A DNA stretch of 64,000 bases from Datnioides undecimradiatus (taxonomy: Eukaryota; Chordata; Actinopteri; Lobotiformes; Datnioididae). The notes beneath the pieces are model-generated. The model made no database searches. It had not been told where the DNA came from and worked only from the letters and a program-made list of their open reading frames with translations. The stretch covers positions 1,240,001 through 1,304,000 of the forward strand of contig WARS01000981.1 of the NCBI GenBank assembly GCA_008933995.1. The letters are read 5' to 3'. The position numbers and the translations under genes were made by a program. This document shows positions 1-13,859 of the stretch, piece after piece. The first letter of the stretch is position 1; each line of letters begins with the position of its first letter.

Positions 1-1098
1 GTGGATCATTAAAAATACATGACACTTGTTGCGCCACAATTAGGCATCGCCAGTAGACTTTGTTTACATCGTGGATCAATGGAGTTAATGTTTAATACTA
101 TGTCATCAGTGGCTCTGCTTCCTGGAACACAACCCTCATCCCTTTCAACATGCGGTCCCTGAAGAGGGGAACATTACCTTCTAATGACCCAGACACGCTT
201 AAAGTGACGATGTTCACCCACCTGTGCTTTTTAAAATGCCGCAACAAGGAAATGTCTTAATGCGACGGAGGCTTGATCACAAAGTGCTTGACAAAATCTG
301 ATTAATGTGATCAAATGAACAAAGCCTGGTGTCGTATTGGGCTCACACATTGCTCTTTTCATGCTAGCCTGCCCCCCTCCCAGTCTCTGTAGGTTTAGGT
401 CATTGTGGCATTAATTAAGTATTAATCTGTGTTGTTTAGAGGAGCAGGAGAGGCTGCCTCTCAGAACACAGGCGGACATTTCAGCTCATCCATCTCAGCT
501 GATTTTGCTCTGATACACCTCCCATAACTCGCGGGTGTTGTAGACACAGAACACACAAGTGCGGACAGTAAGCAATCAATGTACAGTAGCTGGGATGTGT
601 TGATCCGAGGAGCTGATATGATTAATTTGCTGCTCTGGAGAGGCGACTCGCGTCAACGTGCTGCTGGTGTGGGATTTAACTCGACAAACAACAGTCATGG
701 CTGTTTTGACAAAGCACCGCAGGCTGCAGGCACAACCGGCTCTGACGCCCCCGAGAAGCAAATCGCTCCCGTCTCACTGTCCCCAAATGAACAGGGGCGT
801 GTCGCATCGCGCTCAGCTGGCACGCCGCTTCTGCTGAGCAGCACAAAACTAAAGGCAATGTTGTTGTGGCTCAGTTAAAGAGCAATATTTGAAGGAGCAG
901 AAACTGAATCTCAGTTTGCAACACCATCAACGACAGGAGAGCCCGTGATTCGTCTGTAGCTTTACATTAAGGGACACAAATGTGCAGGATTTAAAGAAAA
1001 CCCTGAAAATACATCTGCAGGGAAACCAGTTCATGAATGCTACCTCATGCTTTGTTTGATGCATTTTAACATAGGAGATTATATTACACATTACAGTG
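1..1098. other. Intronic stretch with nothing recognised
   Basis: No repeat family, RNA gene or exon was recognised. The short ORFs around 579-878 overlap each other on both strands and show no domain. Confidence 0.5.
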
Positions 1099-1812
1099 AA
1101 TGGTATATGGTCTGTAATGATATAGCACTTTTCTAGTTGTCTGACCACTAAAAGCGCGTCACCCTACAGGTCCAGCATTCACTCGTTCACACGAAACAAA
1201 GAAAACTTAGGATTCTAACACATCCACACTCTGATGGCGCAGCATCAGGAATAATTTGGTGTGCCTTGCCCAAAGACACTTCAGCATGCAGCCTGGAGGA
1301 GTGTAGAAGATTATTTTTGTTATATGCTAAGATTCAGCTAATGTTAACCTTGTTTACCACACTATGTGCCCTATGTTATGCTTGACCTTTTGGCCTCTGT
1401 ATGTGGGATGAGAGACAGATGCAACTCGACAGGATGTCCCAACTGTGACCCCCTTCTCTCATATCTTGTCTCGGTCATCAACCAGACAGGACATGTGCAT
1501 CTCACCTGCTTCATACATCCTGTTTTTATATGAACTACGTTTGAACTGCGTCGGAGTAACTAACTTCTGCCTAGCGACAGTGTGATATGTCGCGACAGAA
1601 CCCTGTATAAATGATGTCTGTCTTCTTTGTTTACAGTATTTGGATTCCTCATTACACTGCTGCGTGCTCTGTTCTGACTGAATCCCTTCTTGCAAGAACA
1701 AAGCTCGGAAAGACAACTCAGCTGGTTGACTTGTTTATGAAACGCATGAGATTTCCACCACAAGGAGCTGGGGATCAAACCACCGATCCTTTGGTAGGTG
1801 GACAACCCGAGG
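1099..1812 (-). mobile_element. tRNA-like SINE-type repeat (family B), split by a solo LTR
   Basis: The two arms are 1099-1301 and 1768-1812. Read on the minus strand, the right arm holds a tRNA-like B box, GGTTTGATCCC (1781-1771), followed by CAGCTCC. The left arm continues into the body and tail of a familiar teleost repeat: CTTTGGGCAAGG..., CTGATG, and a GTCAGACAACTAGAAAAGTG-like tail at 1120-1145. When the intervening 461 bases and one copy of the 5-bp duplication are removed, the two arms join without loss. Two tail fragments of the same family lie at 50.8 and 54.8 kb. The family identification is from memory of teleost repeats; the split structure is seen directly. Confidence 0.75.
1302..1762. 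mobile_element. Solo LTR (461 bp) with 5-bp target-site duplication
   Basis: The insert begins TGT (1302) and ends ACA (1762), the inverted dinucleotide pattern of LTRs. It is flanked by identical AGGAG at 1297-1301 and 1763-1767. It interrupts the SINE-like repeat exactly at that point. A TATAAA lies at 1606-1611 on the plus strand, and a TATAAAA-like string occurs on the minus strand near 1530, so orientation is not settled. There is no internal retroviral or retrotransposon coding sequence, so it is most simply the product of LTR-LTR recombination. The superfamily is unknown. Confidence 0.8.
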
Positions 1813-4800
1813 AAACCGTTCAAAGCTTTTTTCTTTGCTAAAGAACAGCTGTGTTTTCTTTCCTGCACGCTTTTACAAGCACGATGCATGCTGCATGCTG
1901 CATGCTGACCTATCAGAGTTCTGTACCCTCTGGTATGGAAGCAGTTTGGCCTGTGACAGTACTTGCCCCAACACAGCCGAGATAAAATGTTACTCTCACG
2001 CTGAGGACGTCGCGTATAAGAGCGATATCACAGCTTTAACGTCTGACACCGATGTCAGACAACACGACTTCTCCCTCTACACACTGAAAAAATGCATGCC
2101 TTTAGAAGAATCAAGGTTTTAGCATTCACTAATTAACAATTATCAGACTATTTTCAGTGTTTTAGCATTTATGCGTCATAGGTGTTTAGGTGTAATTTGT
2201 GATCCGTAAATGTGATAATGCGTCTTTGTTCGGGTTTAAAAACAAAACAAATACAAAAAGTCGGTGAACTGCACCGATGTTAAACCTAAACACGATTCCT
2301 GAGCCCCAGCAGGTCACAGACATTCATTCATTTGTCGGCGAAGAAATGAAACACTGCATACAAACAGGGCTAATTAGCACTGACACGTTTTTAATTATAG
2401 ATTAAAACAGTTCACTCGCACAGTTTCGCTGTCTTCCTGTATCAGAGGTGGTTTTTTCAGTGCTTTCATATGTGGACCCCACTGCGTAAATGTGACAACA
2501 ATTAACATTTCGGTCTCAACTCTGCACAACCGCCCGAGCCCGTTAAAAGTAAAAGTCATGGAGTTCTTACCGAGTCTGACCTGTGACATTTACGTATCAC
2601 TTCCGACCAGGAGCAGGGATTGAATACCGCCACATTAACAAGGAGCCCACGGTTCAGTACGCACAGAGGGAAATGAAATGCATGTCTTGGTTGTCCAATT
2701 AGAGCAGTTATTATTAAGTAACAACATGCGCACTGAATCAGCATGTTTTGACTCACGGAAAAGAGAAACTCAGCTACAATAAAACCAAACCGACTTTCAC
2801 CTCATGTTTAAATCCTTCATTCATGCAAACTGACGCGTGATTGACAATATCCAGTGTGTCCAATGTGGCGCTACAGAGCAGTAAGCTAATCGGAATGTGA
2901 TGAAAGTCTTCGCATTCTGCCAGTCTGCGCCTGTGCACGTCACAGAAGCAGAGAAGGATCCTCAAACAACAAACACTTAAAAAAAAAATAAAAATCAACA
3001 TTTTCCATCACAGCCCACTCAAGGCGAGAGTCAAATACAAGATGAGCGTTATGGATCTTTTCATAAGTGTCCTGTCTGAATGAAGCTGCACGAAACATCT
3101 ATGTAAAAGTCTGAATGAGCTGTCACTTTAACACACAGGTGTGTGATGTTCAGTGTGTGAAAGGGGGCTGAAGTTAGGGGCTCTGCCGTCAGCTGTTAGC
3201 GCCAGTAAGCCTGATGGTTTGTTGGTTGGAGCACAGGCCCCTTTGACTGATGTCATATGCTATGCACACCTTGAATGATGTAATAATTACAGGATTAATA
3301 TGCAATTGCACTCTGACTGCATCACAGTCAAAATCATCCTAAATGAACTGCGTGATTCGTGATTGGCTGTCAATTGGCACTTGAGACAAGCAGCGCTCAG
3401 TCCCACTGACAGTCCTGCAGGTTTCACTTTACCCATCTAATCAGCTTCATAGCCCGACTGTCACATCACTGAGGTTAACCCTACAGTAGTCCAGACCCCT
3501 ACCTGCTCTCTGGCTCCTGAGATCCACTGATGGACAACACAACAAGCTCATAGCTTCCAGCTCAAGCCCAGACGTCTGGTGCTTGGTGTCATAAACATGT
3601 CAGATGCCTCAAAGTCTGTTTCCATCTGAGTGGCCTGTCAAAGCACATCACAATATGTTTTGGGCTTTTGGATGTTAAGTCCTGAAGTGGTTTGCCATTG
3701 AGAACGAAGCACGATGGGATGAGATACGCTTGTCTTTATTGTCTATTTTGCGCATTAACTTTACCCAGAACATAAGATAAAACACTGAGCTGCACATGAG
3801 AGAGAAACTTGTGGCTGCAGCCGGAAAGAATTTAACTCTATTTTATGCAAGAGCAACCTCGGACACAATGTTCCTTGCAGTGCAATCAGAATAAATGAGA
3901 AATATATGGCGTGTTAAAAGTTTTGCCAGATCTCTTCAACAGCATTTCAGACTCATTTTCTGGCAGCTGTTTATTTAGAAACGCAGAAATGAAAAGAAAA
4001 AAAACAACAACAACAACTGTAATTGATGGCGCTCCACAAGTGCAATTACTGGTGTCCTAGCCCTAGCTTTTGTTTCATAAGTGTGAAAAGTGTGACTTTT
4101 AACTGCATGTTACACTAAATTCAGAGACCAAATGAAGCAATGATTGGTTTCCAGTAACAGGTTTAACATTCTGGGTTTTGTTCCGTCTCATGTTAGAACA
4201 CAAATTAATAAAAAGTCACAAATCGCTAATGTGTATCTAAGTGATGCAATGGTTATGAATCTCTGATCATATATATATATTTTTCATTTGTTTAAGGGGG
4301 TCAGTGAGAAGACCCACAACAACGTACCAGTCAAGCCAACGTCTTGTGCAGCCTTAACTGAAGAGCTCAATCACTGCACATCTAATCACATCAAGCGAAT
4401 ACTAGTATATTTCAAGTATGATGGTAAACATCAGCCACGTGGCCCTCGCTGGAAAAGGAGCTACTGAAGCTGCTCTTACTCAATTTACTCAATCAGCTGC
4501 TAAATGCAAGTGTTTCCACAGAGACGACAGATACGCATTTAATTGTTTGCTCACTGTGGCTGGCACGAAAAAATAACCAGCCCTAGCTTTTGTCGCTGTA
4601 CGTGCGTGTCGGTATGTTATGAGTAACTATCCGTGTTTTCCATTCCCGTGTTGAACAAAGCAGATAAACAAGCTGTCACAACCTGATGGAAAAAGAGCCA
4701 CTTGAGCTGCCTAATGCCTCGCCATAATCACAATGATATATTAAGCCTCACCAGTTATGCTGATGGGGCCATTAATTAGCCCAATCCGTGCATTCATTAG

Positions 4801-7800
4801 GAAACATTTCTGTGTCAACATACTTCTCTCCATGTAACATGTGGGTGGAATACATCTGCTCTCCGCATCTTGATGCGCCACAGTGGTGTTTTCCTCAGGA
4901 AGGCTCTAATGTGCACTGTTCACATGATGACTGGCAGACAGAGACGGCGCAGACGCCATGACGGTGCATCGTGGTGGGTGAGACGTCGAATGGACACGTC
5001 ATCACTGAAACCCGAAGTGAGGAGTAATCACTGAGCTTGACTCTTTAGCATTTAGCTATAATCAGCTGGTGTGTACAGTACCTCCTGATTTATTATTGCT
5101 TTCATGGCAAGATTGGCCTGGTGGTGTCTCGGTAGGCGGGTGTACAGTGACTTCATTGTGTTTGGCAGTTACGTGCGCCTGATTAGGAGACAACAGCACG
5201 GCAAAAAGACGTTCCTTCCCAGAGTTTGTCCTTAATACAGCGTTTCTCCCAAAGCCCGGTGCCATTTTCAGGAGATTCTCACGTTGCTTCAGAGGCTAAA
5301 GTCAGGGAACAAAGTTTGCTTTCACAGTTGACGCTGCAAATGGCATCGGAGGCTGTAACATGATTGCCTCCGGCCTGTCTCTGCGAGATGTGTTGTGACA
5401 CGTACTGTGGGTTGCTATTTTTAGGCAGGTACAGTGCAGGGTGAATCCCCCTGCCGTGACACTGGATACCTGGGTATACACACCAGTTTACACACCTCAT
5501 CTCATGGTTTACCATTTTTTCAGCCAGAATGTTGCCACACACTCTCTGCTCATGGCACAACGTCTGCATTTTCCATTTTTTACAAAGTATTTGGCGGTAA
5601 TGTTCAGCAGCAGCACTCGGTTGAGGTTAGTCAAAGATGGTTGTTATATCGCATAAATGAAGCATCACTTACAGTAATAAGATAATGCCCTATACAGTGC
5701 AGTATAAAGAAGTGAAGCTAAAGTGAATTGTATCACGGCACTTTGCGAAGGTCACGCGGTGTGAGATACATTAAAAAGATTGCTTAAATTGTCCCTGGCT
5801 TATCGCCAGTCTCTTAAGCCGAGTGTTGGCTCAGGGGTGGAGTGGGGATGCGTTTGTTTTGGACCGCGGGCATCTGAACCACCTTCCAAATGGCGCGGCA
5901 GTGAAGTCATGGTCGAGATGGATGGAATGACAAATGACAATTGGTGGCAGTCCCTTTGATCTGTCAGGTTAGAGGTCCTTTCCAGTCAGCCAGGTGTGCA
6001 CTGTACTGTAGAGCTGTGGTGCTATTTCATAATTAATATTTTGACAGTTTGTCAGTAAAGAACACTTCTCCTTTCTCTTTTTAACCTTTACTGAAGTCTT
6101 TGAGTTGATTTAAGTCAATTCAGGGCTGGTTTATTATCACAGCCCATGTCCTGTATTTTCTATTGTGTATTGTGTTAAAACTTGCGCCAAAATATTTTTA
6201 TAACTCCATTTACAAGATGTAAGATGTGTTAAACAGACAATGCCAACATCAGACAGCAAACCTTACTGTCCTACTTTCCCACTTTTCCCAGTGTCACTGA
6301 GGTGAGCGTCCAACACACGTTTCACATTTTCACAGATGTGAATTATTGTAATGCTGGAACTTGACAGTGAGCTTCAGCAGAGATAACCGAGATAAAACTC
6401 CACTTTTTAGAAGAAAAGACAGCGCTGAACACACTTGGATTGATAAATGCATCTGGAAGGTAGAGTCTATAAACACTACAGGCACGGGCAAAGAAGAAAA
6501 TCATATATTACTACTTTAATTGACTCTCTTGGGTGTCTCAACATCCTAAGCCAACAGCCTCCTCCTCCACATATCCAAGAGCAGCTTCAGCCTTAGCATC
6601 TCTGTGATATAATGGCATCTTAATGTGTCAAAGATTATTAACTTAACTGTCCCGGCCCACTGGAATAACATATGTGAACTCTTAAACTGAGTAGTAATTC
6701 CACATCAGAAGCGCCAGCCGATGCCTCGCAAGCAGGAAGTCTTCTTTTTATTTGGTCTACGCAGGCGTGATTAAGAGCGAAACACTTGAGAGTAATAAAT
6801 AGTTGTAATATATAAGCTTGGACATCTTCCAGGGACCATTACTCTTTCAAACAGTCAGCTTATCATTACTGTCTTGCATCCTTGTAGTGTAACTGCTGAG
6901 CTGTTTGTATAACTGCTGCGCTGCCCCATGTTGCCAGTTACCACAGATTTGTAGTTAGTTACCTGTGTCAGCCCAGCTCAAAGCAGTGATTGAGCAAAGA
7001 CGCAGAATGTGAGAGAGGCTATTGTGCTCGGTGAGGCTACGTGATTAATTCCCTTTTATTTGGGAAGTTTACTGGGGCCTCTATTGTGATTTCTCCAGCA
7101 TGTTGGCATTAAAGTGGCTGATTGAGAAAAAGTTCCTAGCTGTGTCCAAGGGAATGACTTTGCTGCAGCTCGCTAATGATCTAATTCAGACAAATAGTCG
7201 AAAAAAAAAAATGAAAAGGAAAACTTATTAGGTGGCATTCTGTTAATCCACGTCTGTTATGATGGACTGTACTGATAAGACCCACAGCTACGATGCTGCA
7301 AACATCTTAGCATTGTGGTTGCGAAGGTCATGCTAATGTTAGCATTTAGGTCAAATCACTACTGCATGAGTTCAGTCTCCCAGAGCCACGGGTATGGAAA
7401 AAGTGTTGTATTTCTGATCAAGTAGACCGCAGTCTGGTGTCTTTTATCCCGACTTATTCTATTTGTGACAAACAAACCAGTCACCGCCAATGAAAAGTAA
7501 AGTTCTTAACAGCGAACAAGGTGGAAGCTTGAAACCCTGAGCAGAAGAAACAAAATTAGAGTTGTTACTCTTTATTAAAAAACTAAACAATCATTCAAGC
7601 ATGAATAAAATGAAATATTTAAACTGTACATCTTCAAAATGCACAGTTCATTAGCACAACAGACTATTTGAAGTAGTCTGCTTTGTAGTTAAGCATATGG
7701 TGTTCTGCAGCCTTAATGGCTGATGAGTAAACTCAGCTAATGTGTAAAAACTGAGGACACTGGTTAAAAAAGCCGTGCTGATCAGACAGCCACAGCTCCA

Positions 7801-9756
7801 AAGCATCTGAGATTCAGTGTGTGGTGTTTGTGGAGCTATAAGTATTATGGATCTTTTACTGGAGATGGGAAAATTACCAAGAAAAAAGAAAAAAACCTAA
7901 CCACAACAAATGTGTAACTTTCTGGTTGTTCCGCTTTATTCCTGCCATGTTGGACTCAACGCGACATAATCAAGGCATATATTAGTACTTTATGTAAAGA
8001 AATATTGCATTGTCTCTTTGTGACGTGCAAAGAGACAAATGTTAAAAACATAGAGAGCAGCAGGTTATTCTCAGAGAGCCTTGCAAAGTAAAGGTGCATG
8101 GATTCTAAAAGCTTTCATGAGAATGGAAGAAGAAAAGAAGTGAGTAAAGAACACACAGGCACACGTTACATGAAAGCGCGCCTGCTACACTTAAAGTGCT
8201 ATGTAGCTGTCAAAAGGCTTCGCGCTTGTCAAGTAAAACGTCACCTTGTTAGAATGTGAATTGTTCAACTGCTTTGAGAGCTGTTGACTGAGCAAGGAGG
8301 CGTATGAGCTATTGTGTTTATTAGCGATGCGCCAGTGGCTTGATATTTAGAGTGTATATCGTATATAAAACTAACAATGAAGTAGCGACAGAAGCGCTAG
8401 CTTGAAAACAAGCACAATTAATACGTGCATGTTGTGCACTCGACTAGCTTCTTCGCTAGTGCTAAGGAAACCTGGGACGGAGGAAATCTAAAGTGCACAC
8501 GGCGGAGGAAAGAAGTGTGGACACCGTTGCACTGAAGGCAGATCATTATATTCACAGCAACAGCCGAGTTTCTCCAACCAGCTGTAGTGTAACATAAGCT
8601 GTGAGATTATCCTTATGTCTTTGCTCTGTTTTTAGCTTCAGTCATCTCCACAGTATAGAAGTATCAGCTTTCATTTGCCCGTCTCTCAACCCTCTAGGAC
8701 CTAGAGTCTAGGTCTTTGATGCAGGTTTACTCTTAAAAAAAAAAATCAAACCAGAGCCAGCACTACTACATCTGACTTAGTTTCTCTTATTTTTCATTAC
8801 ACAACCGCTTTTTACAGTTGAATAATAGGCTACTTCTTATGATGAGTACGCTGACCTACATGCGTGAGCTCCACTCATACCCACTAATCAGAAAGGTTTT
8901 CCTTTGAGGTGCACTGACAAAATCCATAGTGGCATATAGCAGCAGACAAACGGCTCCTACCGGATTCCACCCACTCTCAAAATACATGACTCACTTGTCT
9001 GGTTTGTTGTGGTGCATGCAGATTTTATTTTGGTAAAATCATGATGCATTTACACAAACAAATGAGTCATTTGTTCATATCATATTGCTACATTATGAGA
9101 TACCCTTGTCATGTAGGGTCAGGATTTTACCACTGACCGTTCCGTTTTTCCATGATGTACCTCAATATGGCCACCTTGGACTCCGCTGATACACTTGAAA
9201 ACATGTCTACACCGCAGAGTCGATTGTACTGTTTGGCTTCATGCGGTTGCTGATAGTTGCTGACAGTCCTGCCTGATGTACTTTGTGCCGTTCTGTCACT
9301 TGCTGCATGTTTCAGTGCAGAACCTGAGCTGAACCACAGAAACGTAGCATTTTGCGTACCGGCCTTTTCAACAAACAGCAAGGAGCCTTTTTAATCGCGG
9401 ATGATGATGCTAATCAAGCCCGTTATCATGTCCTTGAAAAAGATAAGCTTATGTGAGCTGATTTTCCATTTTTAAACGTTACTAATGTAGAGTGAGTTGG
9501 CTCAATATACATGTTTTTTCATAGGTAAGTTAACTTATTGAAAATGGTCCTAAAGTTTCAAAAGCATATGGATTTAATGATCTCTTTAGGGTGGCTAAAC
9601 AGAAGTTGTTCCTGAAGTTGTGACTGACTCACTGGACCAAGAGAACTGGTTACAACATCTAGCTTTTAACATCAGTTGCATTTGAATATCCTTCTTTGGA
9701 CCCTTGCTTTGGACAAAAGTACTTGACATAAGAAGTAATACAACATCACAAAACAG
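1813..9756. other. Intronic stretch without recognised genes
   Basis: Contents are a three-copy 7-mer (TGCATGC) near 1884-1908, an AAC microsatellite near 4003-4018, a short AT run near 4268-4281, and several A-runs. There is a short hairpin at 8007-8041. AT-rich homeodomain-like TAATTAG or ATTAATTAG motifs occur near 2370-2400 and 4770-4780 and could belong to conserved non-coding elements. No ORF exceeds about 100 codons, and none shows a domain. Confidence 0.5.
8007..8041. repeat. Short hairpin
   Basis: TTGTCTCTTTG (8010-8020) and its exact reverse complement (8028-8038) flank a 7-base spacer, TGACGTG. A few more pairs form if one A is bulged. It is too short to propose a microRNA. Confidence 0.5.
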
Positions 9757-10060
9757 GGCAGAAAGGCTCAGTGGCTTGGTGGTTAGCATTTCACCTCACG
9801 GCAAGAAGGTCCCGGGATCAGTTCCTGAGTTTGTGTGTTCTGTGTCTGCGTGGGTTCTCCCCAGGCGCTTCGGCCACCACCCAGAAACATGCCTGCTAGG
9901 CAGTAGGACCATAGGAGTTAATGTGAGTGTGAATGAGTTTATCTGTGTCGGCCTGGCAACCTGTCCTGAGTGTACAACTCCTCCTGCCCAATGACTGCTG
10001 GGACAGGCTCCAACAACCCTGAAAGGGATAAGCAGTTACAGAAAATGGATGGATGGGTGG
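9757..10060 (+). mobile_element. tRNA-derived SINE-like repeat (family A), copy 1
   Basis: It begins GGCAGAAAGGCTCAGTGGC, with an A-box-like TGGCTTGGTGGTTAGCA (9772-9788) and a weak B-box region in GGGATCAGTTCC. It continues with GTCTGCGTGGGTTCTCC and ends in GGATGGATGG. It is flanked by AAAACAG at 9750-9756 and 10061-10067, a probable 7-bp target duplication. The body matches a repeat very common in teleosts and a second copy at 59.4 kb. ORFs across it are incidental. Confidence 0.8.
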
Positions 10061-10067
10061 AAAACAG

Positions 10068-13000
10068 TAGATATCGCTACATTTGTGCTGTTTTAATGAT
10101 TCTAACAACCAGCAAACTTAAGATTTCAAACTGAAAAATAGCCCACTACTGTGTACTGTGGATGATTTTTGCAGGACACAGTTAGGGCGGGGCTGTACGG
10201 AACATAGCTTTCGGGCATCCATTCATGTCCAGGGGCCCATTGTCTTGTAATTCACCCATGACCACACTGCTGCTCCAGTTTATCTCTCCCATAGCTTGGA
10301 GAGGTCACTCATGGTTCATGTGGCAGAGTCAGATTTTGCTTGTTCTCGTCCCCGGGAGGACCCTTAAATAAGAGGAGGAAACACTTGTTTGGGGAGTTTA
10401 AGACTCGTCCCAGAAGGAGCTCCATGGGCTCGGAGCAATTGACATGGCCGAGAAATATCAACACACTGGCACCCAGTGTTTCCCACTGTGTCCCAAACTG
10501 ACACATGAAAATAGGCCAGTTAGACCCCCTCCGCCACCACCACCCCCACCCTCTGTTTATACAAAGCTGAAAGAGAGCGAGGACACAGGCTGGTGGGACG
10601 TGGCCAGCAGCTCCTCTGATGATAATCGAGGCTCAGTGTCTGAGAAAGTGTATGAGCTTTGCTTAATTGAGCTGGACACAAAGCTAAGCCAGGGATAAAA
10701 GTACCCCTGTGAATAATATTAACGCTCACACAGCTCTACACATCAGGCCAAATTTGCTGGAACACTCACTTCCACTTGTCTTGAATAAACGTTTTCACAC
10801 AGCGTACAGTAAATGCAATAAATCAGATGCCACAGGCTAGACAACTTCCATTCCCGCTCCCCTCCCCCCGCAACAAACTACAGAAAATTAAAGGGGCTCA
10901 TTTAAAGTATTAACTTTGCTAATGGCTTGAATGTGTCAGACATTTGTTAGTCTTGGGAGATTCAGCGAATAGCCGGCCCATTTATCAGCCCACTCCGGCC
11001 AACATTCATTAAAGGCCTGATAGTTATCATTAGCGTAGCTCGGCCTTGTCTGATGAAAAGGAACAAAACTTGAAAAATGTGAGATGTGACACAGGAGTCT
11101 CACAATGTCATCATGGAAAAACATCCCTGTGCTGCAAAGGCGGTTAATAGAATTTACAGTAGACAATAGGATGTCCAATAGAATTTTCCAACTTTTCAAA
11201 GATCTTTCATGCATTCTTTGAGTTCACAGCTCTTTTGATAATATCACAGGGACAGAGGACGTTCTACTTTGTTTGCAGCTTTCGGAAACAAACTCATGTC
11301 GACATATGTGCGACAGAACTTCCTACAATGTGATCAGAGGAACAACATACAGAATGTGAATCATTCTCTGTTTGTTTTTTAGTGAACTGAGACTCGGATC
11401 AAATATATCTTTTCTAAATTCTACCTCAAGGTTCTTCAGTCTGAAGACTTTATATAGATCTTCATAGTGGTAGTGAAACTTGACTTAGAATTGCATTTCT
11501 TTCATATTTGTGGAAACTTATTCAGATGCCAACACGGGATGGGTGCTTCTTCCATCCCCCTCCCCTGATCATAACCACGTTTTTCATTTACCTCACAGTT
11601 TAGAAATCAGCTTACTGAAGAAAGCTGGCTATAACCTGGTTACTCGGGTGCATGCAAACACAGTGTGCAAATACCAGTGTATATACTGTCTGCCATTTAA
11701 CAGTGAATTAAATCAAAACCTGCTGCTGAGTTTGACAAAATCCCAGAGTGACCACATCACTTCCCTAAACTGCCAGTTTGCTTTACATCCACCGCCACTA
11801 AGATGAGATAAGTCCCTTAGTTGAAATCAGCATGTTTAGCATAGCAGGGGACAGTACCTGAACTGTCTGGCAAACACCCTTTCTCCACACCAACTTGCTT
11901 ACTGATTGACAGTGACATTTCAAAGGCAATAGCTTGGTGAGAGAAGTGTTTGAATTTGGATAAAACAAGACAATCTTATTAAATGAACAACATAGTTGCC
12001 ATAGTTTCTAAATTTCTAAAAACTGATAGCAAGACAAACCCATCACTTATTAAGACCTTTTCAGCTACCCAGACTCAATTAAGCTTCTGTTACCTTAAAA
12101 CCCAATACTTTTTTATTTTTCTTCCTAGAAATAAAGTGTACATATCTGAAGTCATGATCTATTTGTCTTTCCTCTTCTATAAGAGAACACTGGCCCGGTT
12201 AGCCATATGAGCCGTGCACCATATTGACAAAATAACACAGAGGATATACAGTGTATTACACAGGAGGATAAGTTCACACATACAGTGCAAAATGACAGTT
12301 TTATTGCTTTGAGATATGTTCCTTCCATACTAAAACTACTCCCAGCAGCAGAATGTTTGCTTTAGTATCATCACTTGTCAGAATAAAGTCTTGCCTGTCT
12401 CTTTTCCTACTCGGACAAATGTCAGAAAATCAGTTGCTACCAGCCAAACATGCATATTTAATGTGATTCGGCTGGATTCATTAAAAACCTTGAAAGAACT
12501 CTGAACAAACTGGTCTGGAGACTGTAAATAATTGAAAAAAATAATTTGCTACGGTCTGAATTTGAGCACTTGACCAGAGGAAAAGCAGTGTCAGAATAAT
12601 GCCTAAGCTCCAAATCACTGGACAGCTGCACAGACACGAACAAATGAAGGTGCCTTTTGCAAATAATACCCACCAGCCTTTCATCAACTTATTAAGTCAC
12701 AGGGTTCAAGGAGGGTTGTGTGGCTAGAAAAAAATGAAGCGCAGCGCAGCTCACATGTCACGCCGGGGCATTTTAGACCTTCAAAGTTTCCTCATGGCCT
12801 GGGTCATCTGTCAAGATCACTTGCCACATATCATTCAGCTCAACTGTGACTGCGGATGACTGTTGAGCTTTGTGCTCAGTTTAATGCATGTTTACCAAAA
12901 GTTATGAAAGCCACGGACATAATCAAACTATTCTGCCATCCTTTAGTTGCATTAATGTATAGATGATGAAACAGAACGTCCTTCAAATCTGTTTGCTCGA

Positions 13001-13831
13001 GAATATCGTGTCAAGACACATGGCTTGTTCTGAATATGGCATTTTTATGTATTTATCTGCAAGGCCTCAAACTGGCAACAGTATCTCAATATTTTATATA
13101 TTAAATAAAGGAAGAATGGTTATGATAGTATGCATCTGAAAGAGAAAGTGCACAAAAGCAGTGCAAAGTCAGGTCAAACCGCCTGAAGTAAAGAAAGCCT
13201 CTGCAAATGTAATCTGAAGCAAATGATTATGTCAAGACGTGACTTTTTTGTCTTCGCGCCACCAAATTTCACATGGGCAAGAGCTATAACATTGAATCAC
13301 ATGAAGAAAGGGGGTAACTCATTTATCGGGCGCCCAACATCATCAGTGCTACAAGCGCAGAAGAAAATCAAACCAAACTTTATTCCAGGGTGTGACATCA
13401 TGTTGTGCTTAAAATACACTCGAAAGATATATCGATCCTCTCTGGGGTCGGAGCAGCAGAGATCTGACAAAGAAATAGCAGGCTATGAGCTTCAGTTGAG
13501 ACTGCAGCTTGGATTCGATCATCATAAATATTTAAAAGGGGCCATTAGAAACGCAGAAAGGAGCTGATACATCTGCTCACAACAAACAGTTTTTCTCTCT
13601 CTCCGCTGTAAGGGGAAGAGTGGGGCTCCGTTATAGCCCAAATGTGACCCTGAAAAAGGTCGTGTAGTCCCTTTGATCGTGCTCATGTTGCTTACTGTCT
13701 TCAGGATGTTAGCTACACCAGCCCTCTAGGGAATACTGTACTGTACTCCAATTCTGTGTGTTATTAGCAAATACATTGCATTGGGGAATGTGCATACACT
13801 TTCAAAGCACTGCTTTTTGCAGGTGTTCATG
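10068..13831. other. Intronic stretch without recognised genes
   Basis: A C-rich, CCA-containing low-complexity patch lies at 10523-10556. The ORF overlapping it reads PPPPPPPPP because of base composition. Nothing else was recognised. Confidence 0.5.
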
Positions 13832-13859
13832 TTTTTTTAATCTTTTTTTTTTTTCTTTT
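13832..13859. repeat. T-rich low-complexity tract
   Basis: Two T runs of 7 and 12 or more bases lie directly against the Tc1 remnant, where its outermost 5' terminal repeat would be expected. Confidence 0.7.

Noticed and set aside
1763..1812. Possible tRNA gene (B-box-like GGTTTGATCCC on minus)
   Set aside because: No acceptor stem or complete cloverleaf; it is the head of a SINE-like repeat.
10444..10698. ORF with a polyproline run
   Set aside because: Produced by the CCA/CCC-rich patch; the opposite strand is also open.
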